Shown here one piece after another: positions 35,467-46,330 of a stretch of DNA of 54,666 nt (its first letter is position 1; each line of letters begins with the position of its first letter). Source of the DNA: Richelia sp. SL_2_1 (GTDB lineage Bacteria > Cyanobacteriota > Cyanobacteriia > Cyanobacteriales > Nostocaceae); the NCBI GenBank assembly GCA_012033205.1, contig JAAUSO010000026.1, positions 1 to 54,666 of the forward strand, read 5' to 3'. A model generated the notes under the pieces. That model was not told where the DNA came from. It saw nothing but the letters and a program-made list of their open reading frames with translations, and did no database searches. The translations under genes were made by a program, and so were the position numbers.

Positions 35467-36843
35467 ATGACTTACGATTACGATTTGTTTGTTATTGGTG
35501 CCGGTTCTGGAGGTTTAGCAGCTTCCAAGCGGGCTGCTAGCTATGGAGCAAAAGTGGCGATCGCCGAATACGATTTGGTTGGTGGTACTTGTGTTATCCG
35601 TGGCTGCGTTCCCAAAAAACTTATGGTTTATGCTTCTCACTTTCCCTCACTCTTTGCAAGTGCCGCAGGCTATGGTTGGAAAGTCGGCGATACTGAGTTA
35701 GATTGGGAAAAGTTGATCACATCTATAGATAAGGAAGTCAGAAGACTATCTGCATTGCACATCAGTTTATTAGAGAAAGCAGGAGTAGAATTAATTCCAA
35801 GTCGTGCTGCTTTGATTGACGAGCATACTATCGAAGTTGATGGACGTAAAGTGACTGCGGATAAAATTTTAATTGCTGTTGGTGGAAAACCCAGTAAACC
35901 TGACATACCAGGGATGGAATATGCGATTACTTCTAATGAGATTTTTCACCTCAAAGAAAAACCCCAGCATATTGCCGTTATTGGGGCTGGTTATATAGGT
36001 TCAGAATTCGCTTGTATTATGCGCGGTTTGGGTTGTGAAGTCACTCAAATAATCCGTGGCGAGATGATTTTGAAAGGTTTTGACGAGGATATCCGTACCG
36101 GCATTCAGGAAGGTATGGCAAATCATGGTATTCGGATAATTAATCATACTGAAATTACATCTATAGAAAAGGTTTCTCAAGGCTTAAAAATCAACTTATC
36201 TGGGGAAGAGGAAGCAATTACAGCCGATGTATTATTAGCTGCAACAGGTCGCGTTCCTAACGTAGAAGGACTGGGTTTGGATCAAGCTGGAGTGGATTTA
36301 GTTTCCAGTGTAGAAGAGGGACATGGTTACGGTACCACAAAGGCGATCGCCGTTAACGAATACAGTCAAACTAATCACTCACATATTTATGCTGTAGGTG
36401 ATGTTACTGACAGAATTAATTTAACTCCTGTGGCGATTGGTGAAGGTAGAGCTTTTGCTGATAGTGAATACGGTGATATGAAGCGTGTTTTTAGTCATGA
36501 AAATGTTGCGACAGCCGTATTTACTTCACCCGAAGCTGCAACTGTGGGATTAACAGAAGCCGAAGCTAAGGAAAAACTTGGAGAAGATAAAGTTAAGATT
36601 TATCGCACCCGCTTTCGTCCCATGTTCTATACTTTGCCACAGCAGGAAGAAAGAACAATCATGAAATTAGTTGTAAATATCGAAACCGATCAAGTTTTAG
36701 GCGCTCATATGGTAGGAGACTATGCCGCTGAGATAATTCAAGGTGTGGCGATCGCTGTTAAAATGGGTGCAACGAAGAAAGATTTTGACGCTACCGTTGG
36801 TATTCACCCTTCAGCAGCAGAAGAATTTGTGACGATGCGGTAA
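35467..36843 (+). CDS. gor: Glutathione-disulfide reductase
   Basis: A 458-residue NADPH-dependent flavoenzyme that reduces GSSG. FAD motif LFVIGAGSGGLAASKRAAS, redox pair in GGTCVIRGCVPKKLMVYAS, NADPH motif VIGAGYIGSEFACIMRGLGC followed by an Arg (QIIRGEM), IYAVGDVTDR, C-terminal VGIHPSAAEEFVTMR with the catalytic His. The text fits cyanobacterial Gor closely. A paralogue lies directly upstream. Confidence 0.9.
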   Translation: MTYDYDLFVIGAGSGGLAASKRAASYGAKVAIAEYDLVGGTCVIRGCVPKKLMVYASHFPSLFASAAGYGWKVGDTELDWEKLITSIDKEVRRLSALHISLLEKAGVELIPSRAALIDEHTIEVDGRKVTADKILIAVGGKPSKPDIPGMEYAITSNEIFHLKEKPQHIAVIGAGYIGSEFACIMRGLGCEVTQIIRGEMILKGFDEDIRTGIQEGMANHGIRIINHTEITSIEKVSQGLKINLSGEEEAITADVLLAATGRVPNVEGLGLDQAGVDLVSSVEEGHGYGTTKAIAVNEYSQTNHSHIYAVGDVTDRINLTPVAIGEGRAFADSEYGDMKRVFSHENVATAVFTSPEAATVGLTEAEAKEKLGEDKVKIYRTRFRPMFYTLPQQEERTIMKLVVNIETDQVLGAHMVGDYAAEIIQGVAIAVKMGATKKDFDATVGIHPSAAEEFVTMR

Positions 36844-36853
36844 TCAGTAAACA

Positions 36854-36888
36854 GGGGAATAGGGTTGGGGGGGAATAGGGTTGGGGGG
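36854..36888. repeat. Two-unit tandem repeat (GGGAATAGGGTTGGGG)
   Basis: GGGGAATAGGGTTGGGG is present twice in direct succession just before the esterase start codon at 36901. The G-rich end may serve as its ribosome binding region. A similar unit occurs near 41908. Confidence 0.65.
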
Positions 36889-36900
36889 AACTGTCAACTG

Positions 36901-37539
36901 ATGGACTACATTTACCTTCACGGCTTTGCATCAAGTCCAAATTCTGCGAAAGCTAAGTATATAGTTGAATACCTTGCTCAAAATCAAATCAAACTCGAAA
37001 TTCCGGATTTGAATTGTGACGATTTTTCTGGGTTAACAATTAGCCGTCAGATAAAACAAGTTGCTGCAAATTTTTCACAAAATAACAGTGTCACAATTAT
37101 CGGTTCTAGTTTAGGAGGTTTAACAGCAGCCCATATAGGAGAACAATTTCCCCAGGTAAAACGTTTAGTATTACTAGCTCCAGCTTTTGGATTTTTATCA
37201 CATTGGTTGCCTACTTTAGGTCAAGATATCAAGCAGCGTTGGCAACAAGAAAAATATCTCATGGTATATCATTATGGTGAACAACGAGAATTACCTTTAA
37301 GTTATGATTTCTTGATTGACGCAAATCAATATCAAGAACAAAATTTGCAACGCCCTATTCCTACCCTTATCCTCCACGGGCAACAAGATGAAGTAATTCC
37401 CATTCAAACTAGCCGAAATTTTGCTCAACAACGTTCTTGGGTAGAATTAATCGAACTTAATAGTAATCATAGTTTAGGTAATGTAATGCCAGAAATCTGC
37501 CAGGCAATTGAAGATTTTTCTCAATTATCTAATATTTAA
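36901..37539 (+). CDS. YqiA/YcfP-type alpha/beta hydrolase
   Basis: The start is set at ATG 36901 (MDYIYLHGFASSPNSAKAKY) because upstream codons are repeat sequence. About 212 residues: oxyanion-type LHGF, nucleophile Ser in IIGSSLGGLTA, an acid in HGQQDEVIP, and His in LNSNHSLGN complete a catalytic triad. It belongs to the YqiA/YcfP esterase group. Substrate unknown; it lies 57 bp after gor on the same strand. Confidence 0.82.
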   Translation: MDYIYLHGFASSPNSAKAKYIVEYLAQNQIKLEIPDLNCDDFSGLTISRQIKQVAANFSQNNSVTIIGSSLGGLTAAHIGEQFPQVKRLVLLAPAFGFLSHWLPTLGQDIKQRWQQEKYLMVYHYGEQRELPLSYDFLIDANQYQEQNLQRPIPTLILHGQQDEVIPIQTSRNFAQQRSWVELIELNSNHSLGNVMPEICQAIEDFSQLSNI

Positions 37540-37605
37540 TTAAATTATTGGTATTAGTGATAATTGCCTAATGTCCGATATCCTTGAAATGGTAATATTG
37601 TTAAA

Positions 37606-37730
37606 TCAGTTAACTGATAACTGATAACTGTTCACTGATAACTGATAACTGATAACTGTTCACTGATAACTGTTCACTGATAACTGATAACTGATAACTG
37701 TTCACTGATAACTGTTCACTGATAACTGAT
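37606..37730. repeat. STRR array running into the hisC start codon
   Basis: About 17 heptamers, CTGATAA alternating with CTGTTCA, fill the leader of hisC. The last unit continues as CTGATAACTGATG, so the ATG of hisC arises from the array and no Shine-Dalgarno sequence is visible. Confidence 0.85.
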
Positions 37731-38880
37731 GTTTTCCTTCCTCCGCACTGACTTAGTAGAATTAGCAGCTTATAAACCCCATCTCGGAATTGGTATACCT
37801 ACTCCAATCTCATCAGAATCCATAGAATCGGATAAACTCGATACCAATGAAAGTCCTTATGATTTACCTGCTGAGTTAAAAGAAAAGTTAGCGTGGAGTT
37901 ATAAAGAATTAATCGAAACCAATCGTTATCCAGATGGGGGACATTCTTTACTCAAGCAAGCAATTAGTGAATACGTTAATCAATCAGCAAATATTTCCTC
38001 GAACATTGTTGTCAGCAATAATATCTCCCTTGGTAATGGTTCTGATGAACTAATCCGTTCCATATTAATTGCTACTTGCTTGGGAGGAAATGGCTCGGTT
38101 TTAGTTGCTCAACCAACTTTCTCCATGTACGGAATTTTGGCACAAGCTTTAGGTATTCCGGTAATTACAATACCGAGAAATTCCGAAAATTTTGCAATGG
38201 ATTTGCAAGCAGCATCAATTGCCATAGAAACGACTCAAGAACAACCTGTAAGAACAGTTTTTGTCGTCCATCCCAATTCTCCCACGGGTAATTGCCTAAC
38301 AACAGCCGAGTTGTCATGGTTAAAAAATCTACCCTCCGATATTTTAGTGGTAATTGATGAAGCTTATTTTGAATTCAGTCAAAAGACTGTAGCGAGTGAA
38401 TTATCCCAACATCCTAATTGGGTGATTTTACGGACATTTTCTAAAGGTTTTCGGTTAGCTGCAATGCGTGTGGGTTACTCGATTGGTCATCCCGAAATAA
38501 TTGCTATCTTAGAAAAAGTCCGCTTACCTTACAATTTACCGAGTTTTTCCATAGCCGCTGCATTAATAGCTATGCAAAATCGTTCGCTTTTACTTGACTG
38601 TGTTTCCCAAACCTTGAGCGAACGTTCTAAATTAATTAAGAATTTATCTGAATATCCACAATTAAAAATATCTGATAGTGATGCCAACTTTATTTTCCTA
38701 CGTCTGAAAAGAGAATTTGACAACCAAACAAATAGTGCTTTAAAAAATCTTCATCAAAAACTGAAAAAATCTGGTACCTTAGTACGAGAGACTTGTGGAG
38801 GATTGCGAATTACTGTAGGTTCTCCCTCAGAAAATGCTCGCACTTTAAACCGATTTGAAACTGCTTTGAAAAACCTTTAG
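37729..38880 (+). CDS. hisC: Histidinol-phosphate aminotransferase
   Basis: A 383-residue class I/II PLP enzyme of histidine biosynthesis: [46 protein letters not shown] lysine in [17 protein letters not shown]-terminal [13 protein letters not shown]. Length and motifs match HisC. The start codon abuts an STRR array; the next in-frame Met is far downstream and would remove conserved residues. Confidence 0.88.
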   Translation: MFSFLRTDLVELAAYKPHLGIGIPTPISSESIESDKLDTNESPYDLPAELKEKLAWSYKELIETNRYPDGGHSLLKQAISEYVNQSANISSNIVVSNNISLGNGSDELIRSILIATCLGGNGSVLVAQPTFSMYGILAQALGIPVITIPRNSENFAMDLQAASIAIETTQEQPVRTVFVVHPNSPTGNCLTTAELSWLKNLPSDILVVIDEAYFEFSQKTVASELSQHPNWVILRTFSKGFRLAAMRVGYSIGHPEIIAILEKVRLPYNLPSFSIAAALIAMQNRSLLLDCVSQTLSERSKLIKNLSEYPQLKISDSDANFIFLRLKREFDNQTNSALKNLHQKLKKSGTLVRETCGGLRITVGSPSENARTLNRFETALKNL

Positions 38881-38980
38881 GGTTTGCTCTGTTATACAGC
38901 CCTTTCCTATTCCCTGTTAAGAGTTCCCAATCTAAACGAAATGCCTAATTAATCAAGGCACAAGTAATTATATATTTTTT

Positions 38981-39535
38981 TTAACTTAGGGTATCTACTC
39001 CATTAGCCAAACGACGCACTATGGCTACAGTTTGTGGTAAAACTCCCACTAACATTGCAAATGCTTCATTCGGTAGCTGACTGACAACTTCTGGTGGAAA
39101 ATATTGTTCAAATTGATCGAGAATTCTTTGAATTCGCTGCTGGGGAACTGGATTTTCAGTGATTTGCTTGATCAATCTAATCCACTGTCGTCTAATTAAA
39201 TAAGACTTTTGACGGTCTTCGGATGAATTTGTTGTCAGTAACATTGACGAAACATTTCCGATGGGTAATACGTGAAGACAATCGCGGTCATAATCACCAC
39301 CCACAGCCGCTCCGGGACCGGCAAACTCTGCGTGATAACCTTTAAATAGTATTAGTCCATTTCGTCTGCGACTATTGACCATAAAAACCTTCCCACTATG
39401 GAGTTTTGTCAGTAGGTCTGAGCCATAAGATTGCTCAAGTCCATCTGGCATTACAATATAGTCAAGAAAACAAGTGTCGGGATAATAAGTTGATACCATA
39501 GCGGTTTGATAGCGTTCGTGCTTTTCGCTATCCAT
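38981..39535 (-). CDS. Conserved protein of unknown function
   Basis: 184 residues without signal peptide or membrane helix. Notable text: YYPDTCFLDYIVMPDGLEQS, NSRRRNGLILFKGYHAEFAG, DYDRDCLHVLPIGNVSSMLL, then a helical C-terminus (RIQRILDQFEQYFPPEVVSQ). The composition and lack of low complexity indicate a real gene. I do not recognise the family. It converges on hisC and stands alone. Confidence 0.65.
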   Translation of the reverse strand: MDSEKHERYQTAMVSTYYPDTCFLDYIVMPDGLEQSYGSDLLTKLHSGKVFMVNSRRRNGLILFKGYHAEFAGPGAAVGGDYDRDCLHVLPIGNVSSMLLTTNSSEDRQKSYLIRRQWIRLIKQITENPVPQQRIQRILDQFEQYFPPEVVSQLPNEAFAMLVGVLPQTVAIVRRLANGVDTLS

Positions 39536-40601
39536 CTTTTATAAGAATTTTAATCAATCAAGGAACTAATCTAAACTTAATCTTGCAATTCTCGATGAAC
39601 TCAATCAATACAGCTGTTAGTTTTGCTATTATCTAAAGCTTTATTGTGCGGATTAACTTAAATAAATTTAAATCAACTAGGTTGACTAATTGAGTAACCA
39701 TATTTTATGTGATTTAACTGCATTTGTCTTCCAGTACAGGAATCTTTACTTAAAGTTTCCATAAAGATAGCCATTTTATATACAAAGTTAGTGTAAGGCA
39801 TTAGTTAATTTAAGTGTAATGTTACTGAATTGCTGATCAAAGTTAATTAAATATGCTTTAACTATCTAAAATTTCAATAAGTCATCAAACATTTGCTCTA
39901 CAAAAATTAGCTTACTACAACTACATCCGCAATATTTTAAAGAAAATATGAATAAAATCAATAATTTGCTAAAGTTGTTGTGCCTTTATCCTTTTATCAG
40001 TTATCAGTAAACAGTTATCAGTCACGTTTATATTTGGGAAAGTTTAAATAGAACACCATACGCCCCCCGGTTTACTGTATGACGCTACCGCCTCACGAGC
40101 AAAGCTAATACTGTTCACTGATTTAAATTGCTTGCTCACTGCTTTGTACACTAAATATATACTATTTATTCTTCTCTATTGCTTCAAAAAATGTTGTACA
40201 GATAGCTTTTATGATAAAACTAACGCTATTGGCAGATAAATCAACAGATAAAACCGATCTAAAACAAATATTTTTTAGAGAAAAAATATCATTAAGAAAT
40301 ATAAAATACATAGTTACTAATTTATACTTTTTGAAAATATACCAATGTTCATATTGGTTAGGACATCATCCGCCAATTGTTAAGGGAATAGGGAATAGGC
40401 AAATGTCTTAACAATTGTGGCTACTGCTCTAATTATCAAATATTTTTGGCATTCATTAAACATTATATAAATTATTCTATGAAAAATAAAATTTTCTTAA
40501 CACTGAATCAATGCTAAGTCGAGTCGTTAGTTTACTTGTTTATAACTGATCTAATTACCTAAATTAAATATTGAATATTTTATTCAAAAAAATCAGATAA
40601 T
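39536..40601. other. Long AT-rich intergenic region
   Basis: No gene I can support. It contains a short STRR run (ATCAGTTATCAGTAAACAG with TTATCAG, 39995-40022). An open frame at 40211-40411 has low-complexity, AT-driven text and is rejected. Confidence 0.5.
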
Positions 40602-41297
40602 TTAACAATCAAAAAGGTGTTTGTAGAGTAACATTTGTCGCGAATGTCGGAACAAAAATGTATTCCAATTAGCATCAACTTGGTGCATCCGGTATCCCAA
40701 CTTGAAATAAAGTTGCCGAGCTTGATGGTTATTTTCCAAAACATGGAGATACAAATCGTTAAATCCCCATTCGCTAACGACTTTTTCGCAGCTAGTTAAT
40801 AATGCACGAGCCGCTCCTTGCCTGCGGTACTCTGGATCTACGGCTAAATTAGATAAATAAGCAAAACTTTTTCTAGTACCTGTGTGAGTCCAAGAATCAC
40901 CTAAACGCACGCTTAATTCTACCGTTGCCACTAAATTTGAGCTTGTGTGTTCGCGATTATCAACGGCAACCAAACAAGCATGGTGGGGTACGGAGGTAGC
41001 CAAACGATGTCTTAAATCTTCGTAAATGCCCAAACGCAGCAATGGAAAAGCCCATCCCCATAAACCATCACGGGAGTGGAAGCTTTCAGCGATAATTTGG
41101 GCAACACCAGTCAAGTCGGCAGGTGAGCAGAGCCGAATCTGAAATTGCGAGGTGATTGGGGTGGTAGCTACTGCAACTGGCTTTTGCTGCGATGGAACAG
41201 AAAAACAAGGAGTCGCCGGTACTCCACCCTGCGACGGCGGACAATAAGGCGACTGGAGTTCCCCGGTCAAGGCTAATTTGCTGTTAAAGTTATTCAT
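40602..41297 (-). CDS. GNAT family N-acetyltransferase
   Basis: 231 residues. The first roughly 50 are low complexity. The GNAT fold follows: IRLCSPADLTGVAQIIAESF, AYLSNLAVDPEYRRQGAARA (acetyl-CoA binding loop RRQGAA), LYLHVLENNHQARQLYFKLG. The substrate cannot be told. The true start might lie later, near QFQIRLCS, but no better Met is present. Confidence 0.82.
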   Translation of the reverse strand: MNNFNSKLALTGELQSPYCPPSQGGVPATPCFSVPSQQKPVAVATTPITSQFQIRLCSPADLTGVAQIIAESFHSRDGLWGWAFPLLRLGIYEDLRHRLATSVPHHACLVAVDNREHTSSNLVATVELSVRLGDSWTHTGTRKSFAYLSNLAVDPEYRRQGAARALLTSCEKVVSEWGFNDLYLHVLENNHQARQLYFKLGYRMHQVDANWNTFLFRHSRQMLLYKHLFDC

Positions 41298-42679
41298 CGA
41301 AAATATGCATTACTATTCGTACAACACCATCCGTTCTGATCTGAAAACTTTAATTGAAAAATCTAGAAATTGGGATTCGGTGTGGGATGTTTTTGAAGAT
41401 AAGCAAATGGGGGCAAAGTGGAGGGATTATTGCTATTAGCTAAAAATATCCAGCAAAAACTGTCGATTTTTTGTAGCAAAACAGACAATAAACCGAATTG
41501 GCGGACAATCGCAATACTTCTTTTTCCAACTATACAGCTAACTGACGCGGTAATGATATTGTGCAATACAGAACTTTTTAGCCTCCTCAGTTTGCTCCCT
41601 ACTCCCTCAAAGCGAGTGATTGATAGTAACAAGTTCTCGATCAAATACTGCACCGATGGCACAAGTTGTAACTTGATTAAAAGCTTTGTTGGCATTCTCT
41701 GACATAAGTACAAAGAATAAATATTCTAATCTATAAGATAGTACTTTTTACTTCCACAACGCCAATTTTTACAATTGACCACTTTGATTGCTAAATTAAC
41801 TATTTTATCAAAATATCTCAAAATATATCAGAAATATTTAATCGCTATAGGAATCCTGTTTGATTTTTGTTGGCGCAAGCCTCGCGAAGCCTTATTGATC
41901 TGTTGGGGACAGGGTTGGGGGGAATAGAAACTGTACTGAGTTTTGTTCAATATTCAAGTAGGACTCCTATATATACAGTTACACTTTGGCACAAGGTTTT
42001 CAGACTGATACGGTGACTTTCGTTTCCCATTGCTTTTGATCAAGCTGTAGTTGAAGTTGCAGGTGTATACGCAATTACTACATGATTATGGATAGTTTGC
42101 CTAAGCTAGTAAAATTCTGTTACTTAGTTCTTTAACAGCTAAAAGATTAATTATCATTCAACTGACAAATAAAACGGTGATGGAATTGATACAATATAAA
42201 TCTACATAACACCAATAGATGGAGACGCTATCTCAATAATTTTACGTAAGCTAATAGTTTATTAAAATACTCCTGCATTAACTATTATGATTGTGATATT
42301 GCCGTTCTAATTGCGATCGCCATCAATAAAATTTACCATCAGATGTTAGTGTTGGTGCTAAAACGGGAAAACTAAGACGACATCTACTAGGTGGATCAAT
42401 CTAGCTAGCGTAAAAAACTGTCTTGTGTAAGTGTAATTTAAATCAAAATTATCGTTGGGGGGTGAAGAGGCTACAACATATTGATTATCCAAAACTGAAG
42501 CTGATTATCAACTCTGGGGGGTGCTTTTCTTGACTAATGTCCAGCGATAAAGCTCTCGTTCTTTACAGTAAGCAAACTGCCGATTGCAGTTAAAATACTC
42601 TCTGATAAAATCGAATGTTAAAACATTCCTACCTAATTAAACTATTTATCCGACTGCCGTTACTGCATGGAAGCGGTGC
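41298..42679. other. Long intergenic region before the hybrid kinase-cyclase
   Basis: No supported gene in about 1.4 kb. Overlapping frames on both strands at 41363-41713 and 41418-41702 lack family signatures. A G-rich run near 41908, the repeat-like CAAGCCTCGCGAAGCC near 41876 and two GGGGGGTG boxes (42458 and 42517) are visible. It probably holds the promoter of the gene at 42680. Confidence 0.5.
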
Positions 42680-45600
42680 ATGAAATCCCAAGTAAACAAA
42701 AAACCAAAAATATTGGTTGTCGATGACGAACCCGACAACCTAGACCTGCTATACCGTACATTTTATCGCGAATATAAGGTGTTACGAGCCAGTAGTGGTC
42801 CAGATGCATTAGAATTACTCGCAAAAGAAGGAGATATATCAGTAATTATCTCCGATCAGCGAATGCCAATGATGAGCGGTACGGAATTCTTGAGTTTGAC
42901 GGCTACTCAATATCCAGATATTATCCGAATTATTTTAACTGGCTACACTGATGTCGAAGACTTGGTGGAAGCTATTAATGCTGGTAAAGTATTTAAATAT
43001 GTAACTAAACCGTGGGAAGCGGAAGAGCTGAAAGCTGTAGTACGTCAAGCTTTGGATACTCATAACGTTCTCCGAGCGCGTACTCATGAACTAACACGGA
43101 CATTACGTCAAGAATCCCTGCTCAATTCTGTAACTAATACGATTCGCAGCGCTTTAGATTATCGGCAAATTCTCCAAGCAATTGTAGATAATGTCGGTGA
43201 TATGTTGTCGTTAGATGTATGTCTTTTACGTCCTTTCCAGAATGGACAGTTAGTTTTACAAGGTTTTATTTATCAAAAAAATCTTCAAGAAGAATTAGAT
43301 AATCATGTAGAAGAGAAAAAACAACTTGCATCCGAATTATTAGCTCATGGAGTATGGGAAACTCGCGAAGTTCAGGTAATTTATGATGCAACAGAAGACG
43401 AGCGTATTCAACAAGATCCCAATTTGGAACGCGATCGCCATCGGGTTTATCAACAGGCTAAAATATGTTCTAGCTTAATAGTACCGCTGATTTGTCAACA
43501 GGAATTGATGGCTGTTTTGGCACTGCATCAGTTTCAAGAATGTCGCGATTGGGAAGATTCGGAAGTAGAGTTAGTGGTAATGGTGGCAAATCAAGCGGCA
43601 TTAGCTTTATCTCAAGCTCGTGCTTATGAACAGGTACAGGCTCTTGCTCAACGGGAAGCATTGGTTAATACTATTACTAGTGCGATTCGTTCTAGTTTAG
43701 ATCCCCAAGAAATTTTTGCTGCTATTACTCAACAATTGGGACAAGCTTTACAGGTGGATGGTTGTATTTTGTCTTTATGGACTGCCGATTCGGAATTTGT
43801 TGAATGTGTTGGCTTATACGATAGTTTTCAGGATTTACCGATTCAGCAATTACCCCAGTCTTTAGCACCAATTAAGGAAAATCAAATACTGCAAGAAATA
43901 CTGCAAACTCAAGAGCCGGTAATCATTGCGGATATAAATCATTGTCCTTTTGATGTCAAAGGTTTTGATTTAGCTTTGAAAATGTCAACTCGCTCTTTAA
44001 TGATAGTTCCATTACTTGCCGACGGTCAAATTATCGGTAGTATTACTTTGAGGGAAAGTAAAAAATCACGCCATTGGCTCAAGTCAGAAATAGAGTTAGC
44101 TGCATCTGTAGCAGTTCAAGCAGCCCTTGCAGTTCAACAATCCCGACTATATCAAAAAACTCGACAACAAGCCGAACGTTTGCTGGAATTAGACAAACAA
44201 AAAACTGAATTTTTTCAAAATATTTCCCACGAATTCCGTACCCCGATAACTTTAATTCAAGGGCCGTTAGAATCAGCGGTAAATGCGGGGAAAGGATTAT
44301 CTTATGAAGAAAGTATCATTGCTTTGCGAAATTCTAGGCGTTTGCTGCGATTGGTAAATCAACTACTCGATTTGCAACGTTTGGATGCTGGGAGAATGCA
44401 GCCAACTTTCCGTAAGTGCGATTTAGTGGAATTTGTCAGTCAAATTGTCGAATCATTTCGTCCATACTGCGAGAAAAAAGAATTACATCTGCTTGCACAA
44501 TTAGATGATTGTCCGCCAGTTTATTTAGATATGGAAAAATTCGATAAAGTAGTTTACAATCTGCTGTCGAATGCCATGAAATTTACCAACCAAAACGGTA
44601 CCATTACTGTGAGAGTACTTTCTACGGGTGGCGATTGTATTTTGCAAGTAGAAGACACCGGAATTGGTATTGCTCAAGAACAAATTCCTTTCTTATTTGA
44701 ACGTTTTCGTCAAGCAGAAGGTTCGGAAAATCGTTCCTATGAAGGTACAGGTTTAGGTTTAGCTTTGGTTAAAGAATTAGTAGAAGTTCATGGAGGTAAA
44801 GTCACAGTTGATTCGGTGTACGGAAGCGGGACAAATTTTACCATATCCCTCCCATCGGGAAGCGCTCATTTAAATCTAGAGCAAGTAGTAGAAGAGGAGA
44901 GTAAAGTTAATCTCACTCGTGCTGCTGTCGAGTTAGCTGATTTAGAATTAATCGAATCAACAGATAGTCATACTGAAGATATTCCACAGCAGTTATTGTT
45001 AGCAAATCTGGAAAATCAACAGTCAACAACAGGAAAAGGACAATTAGTTCTAGTTGTTGACGATAATCCAGATATGCGAGCTTATGTATCAAGTATTCTT
45101 CGTCAAGCAGGCTATCAAGTCAAAACAGCTAGAAATGGTGCAGAAGGTTGTAAAATAGCTAAGGAATCATTACCTCAGTTAATTGTCACCGATTTGATGA
45201 TGCCTGTAGTCACCGGATTAGAGATGATTCTGACCATACGCTCCCAGGAGACTCTTAAAGGAATACCAATTATCCTCTTGACTGCCAAAGTTGATGAAGA
45301 TACCCGTATTGAAGGAACCGAACGCGGTGCAGATGCTTATTTAGCTAAGCCATTCAATGATCGAGAACTTTTAGCTGAAGCTCGAAATCTCTTAGCTTTA
45401 AAAGAAAACGAACGCAAAGTTGTAGAATTAAATACTTATTTAACAGAATCCGTACTTCAGCGCTTTTTACCTCCTGCTTTAGTGCGAAAAGCCGCTACTG
45501 GTGATTTAATTTTAGATTTACGCCCCGAACCTCGTTTAATTACAGTTTTATTTAGCGATATAGTTGGTTTTACTCAATTATCAAATAATTTAAGGTCGCG

Positions 45601-46099
45601 AAAAATCGCCGAATTGCTCAACGAATACCTAGAATCGATGACAAAAGCTGTATTTGATAACGGCGGAACAGTAGATAAATTCATGGGAGATGCGATTTTG
45701 GCTTTGTATGGAGCGCCGGAAGACTTGACACCCAACGAACAGGTACGCCGCGCTGTCAATACTTCTAGAGCTATGTTACGCGGGCTTGCTGAATTGAACC
45801 AACGCTGGCAAGAGCAAGGTATCTTTGATGCCGATGGACGTAATGCGCTTCAGTTTCGCTGCGGTATCCATCAAGGTACAGCGGTTGTCGGAATGTTTGG
45901 TAGTTCCGAACGTGCCGATTATACTGCGATCGGTCCTTCTGTAAATATTGCTTCTCGCTTACAGAATGCTGCCGAGCCTGGTACTATTCTTGTTTCTGCT
46001 GCGGTAGCGGATTATTTGCAGGAAGAAGAAATTATTAAGGGTAAACCTTTGGAATTGAAGGGAGTAGATGAAACTGTTCTAACTTTTGTCGTTAATTAG
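42680..46099 (+). CDS. cyaC: Hybrid histidine kinase - adenylate cyclase (CyaC-like)
   Basis: 1139 residues. Domains in order: receiver (Asp59 in IISDQRMP, then ILTGYTD and KYVTKPW); two GAF domains (about 150-310 and 330-490); HisKA with His517 in NISHEFRTP; HATPase (NLLSNAMKFT, EDTGIGI, GTGLGLALVKEL); second receiver (Asp838 in VTDLMMP); class III cyclase. The cyclase has metal Asp960 (LFSDIVGFT) and Asp1004 (KFMGDAILA); the Lys of DKFMGD and the Thr of DYTAIG favour ATP over GTP. This is the layout of CyaC of Anabaena and Spirulina, a cAMP-making light or signal responder. No transmembrane helix. Confidence 0.85.
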   Translation: MKSQVNKKPKILVVDDEPDNLDLLYRTFYREYKVLRASSGPDALELLAKEGDISVIISDQRMPMMSGTEFLSLTATQYPDIIRIILTGYTDVEDLVEAINAGKVFKYVTKPWEAEELKAVVRQALDTHNVLRARTHELTRTLRQESLLNSVTNTIRSALDYRQILQAIVDNVGDMLSLDVCLLRPFQNGQLVLQGFIYQKNLQEELDNHVEEKKQLASELLAHGVWETREVQVIYDATEDERIQQDPNLERDRHRVYQQAKICSSLIVPLICQQELMAVLALHQFQECRDWEDSEVELVVMVANQAALALSQARAYEQVQALAQREALVNTITSAIRSSLDPQEIFAAITQQLGQALQVDGCILSLWTADSEFVECVGLYDSFQDLPIQQLPQSLAPIKENQILQEILQTQEPVIIADINHCPFDVKGFDLALKMSTRSLMIVPLLADGQIIGSITLRESKKSRHWLKSEIELAASVAVQAALAVQQSRLYQKTRQQAERLLELDKQKTEFFQNISHEFRTPITLIQGPLESAVNAGKGLSYEESIIALRNSRRLLRLVNQLLDLQRLDAGRMQPTFRKCDLVEFVSQIVESFRPYCEKKELHLLAQLDDCPPVYLDMEKFDKVVYNLLSNAMKFTNQNGTITVRVLSTGGDCILQVEDTGIGIAQEQIPFLFERFRQAEGSENRSYEGTGLGLALVKELVEVHGGKVTVDSVYGSGTNFTISLPSGSAHLNLEQVVEEESKVNLTRAAVELADLELIESTDSHTEDIPQQLLLANLENQQSTTGKGQLVLVVDDNPDMRAYVSSILRQAGYQVKTARNGAEGCKIAKESLPQLIVTDLMMPVVTGLEMILTIRSQETLKGIPIILLTAKVDEDTRIEGTERGADAYLAKPFNDRELLAEARNLLALKENERKVVELNTYLTESVLQRFLPPALVRKAATGDLILDLRPEPRLITVLFSDIVGFTQLSNNLRSRKIAELLNEYLESMTKAVFDNGGTVDKFMGDAILALYGAPEDLTPNEQVRRAVNTSRAMLRGLAELNQRWQEQGIFDADGRNALQFRCGIHQGTAVVGMFGSSERADYTAIGPSVNIASRLQNAAEPGTILVSAAVADYLQEEEIIKGKPLELKGVDETVLTFVVN

Positions 46100-46122
46100 G
46101 CACTAGGGAATAGGATAATCAC

Positions 46123-46187
46123 AGAAGTCGGGTTTTTACCAGCAATATCGATCGCAAACTGATAATTTTGCTCAAAACCCGACTTCT
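46123..46187. repeat. AGAAGTCGGG inverted-repeat element
   Basis: AGAAGTCGGGTTTTTACC at the left and CAAAACCCGACTTCT at the right, 65 bp overall. It lies just after the cyaC-like stop and could act as its terminator. Confidence 0.8.
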
Positions 46188-46330
46188 TACCTGACGAAAA
46201 ATTCCGCAACAGGGAACAGAGAACAGAGAAAGGGAGACAAAGGAATAGGGCTAAATTTCTGCTCAAATATGTAAATCGATTTATTTTTCTACTTGGCTTC
46301 TAAATCAACCTGTATTCGACGATAATCACA

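Noticed and set aside
37606-37730. CRISPR-like array
   Set aside because: The units are contiguous heptamers without unique spacers, which is STRR and not CRISPR. No cas gene is present in the window.
40211-40411. Possible small gene of 66 codons
   Set aside because: AT-driven, low-complexity text without ribosome binding site, family signature or conserved neighbour.
41363-41713. Overlapping ORFs on both strands
   Set aside because: Neither frame has recognisable motifs and each mirrors the other. They are treated as chance frames in a long spacer.
42458-42526. Riboswitch before the cyclase gene, suggested by two GGGGGGTG boxes
   Set aside because: No paired stems matching a known aptamer could be drawn; the G-rich boxes recur elsewhere as repeat sequence.
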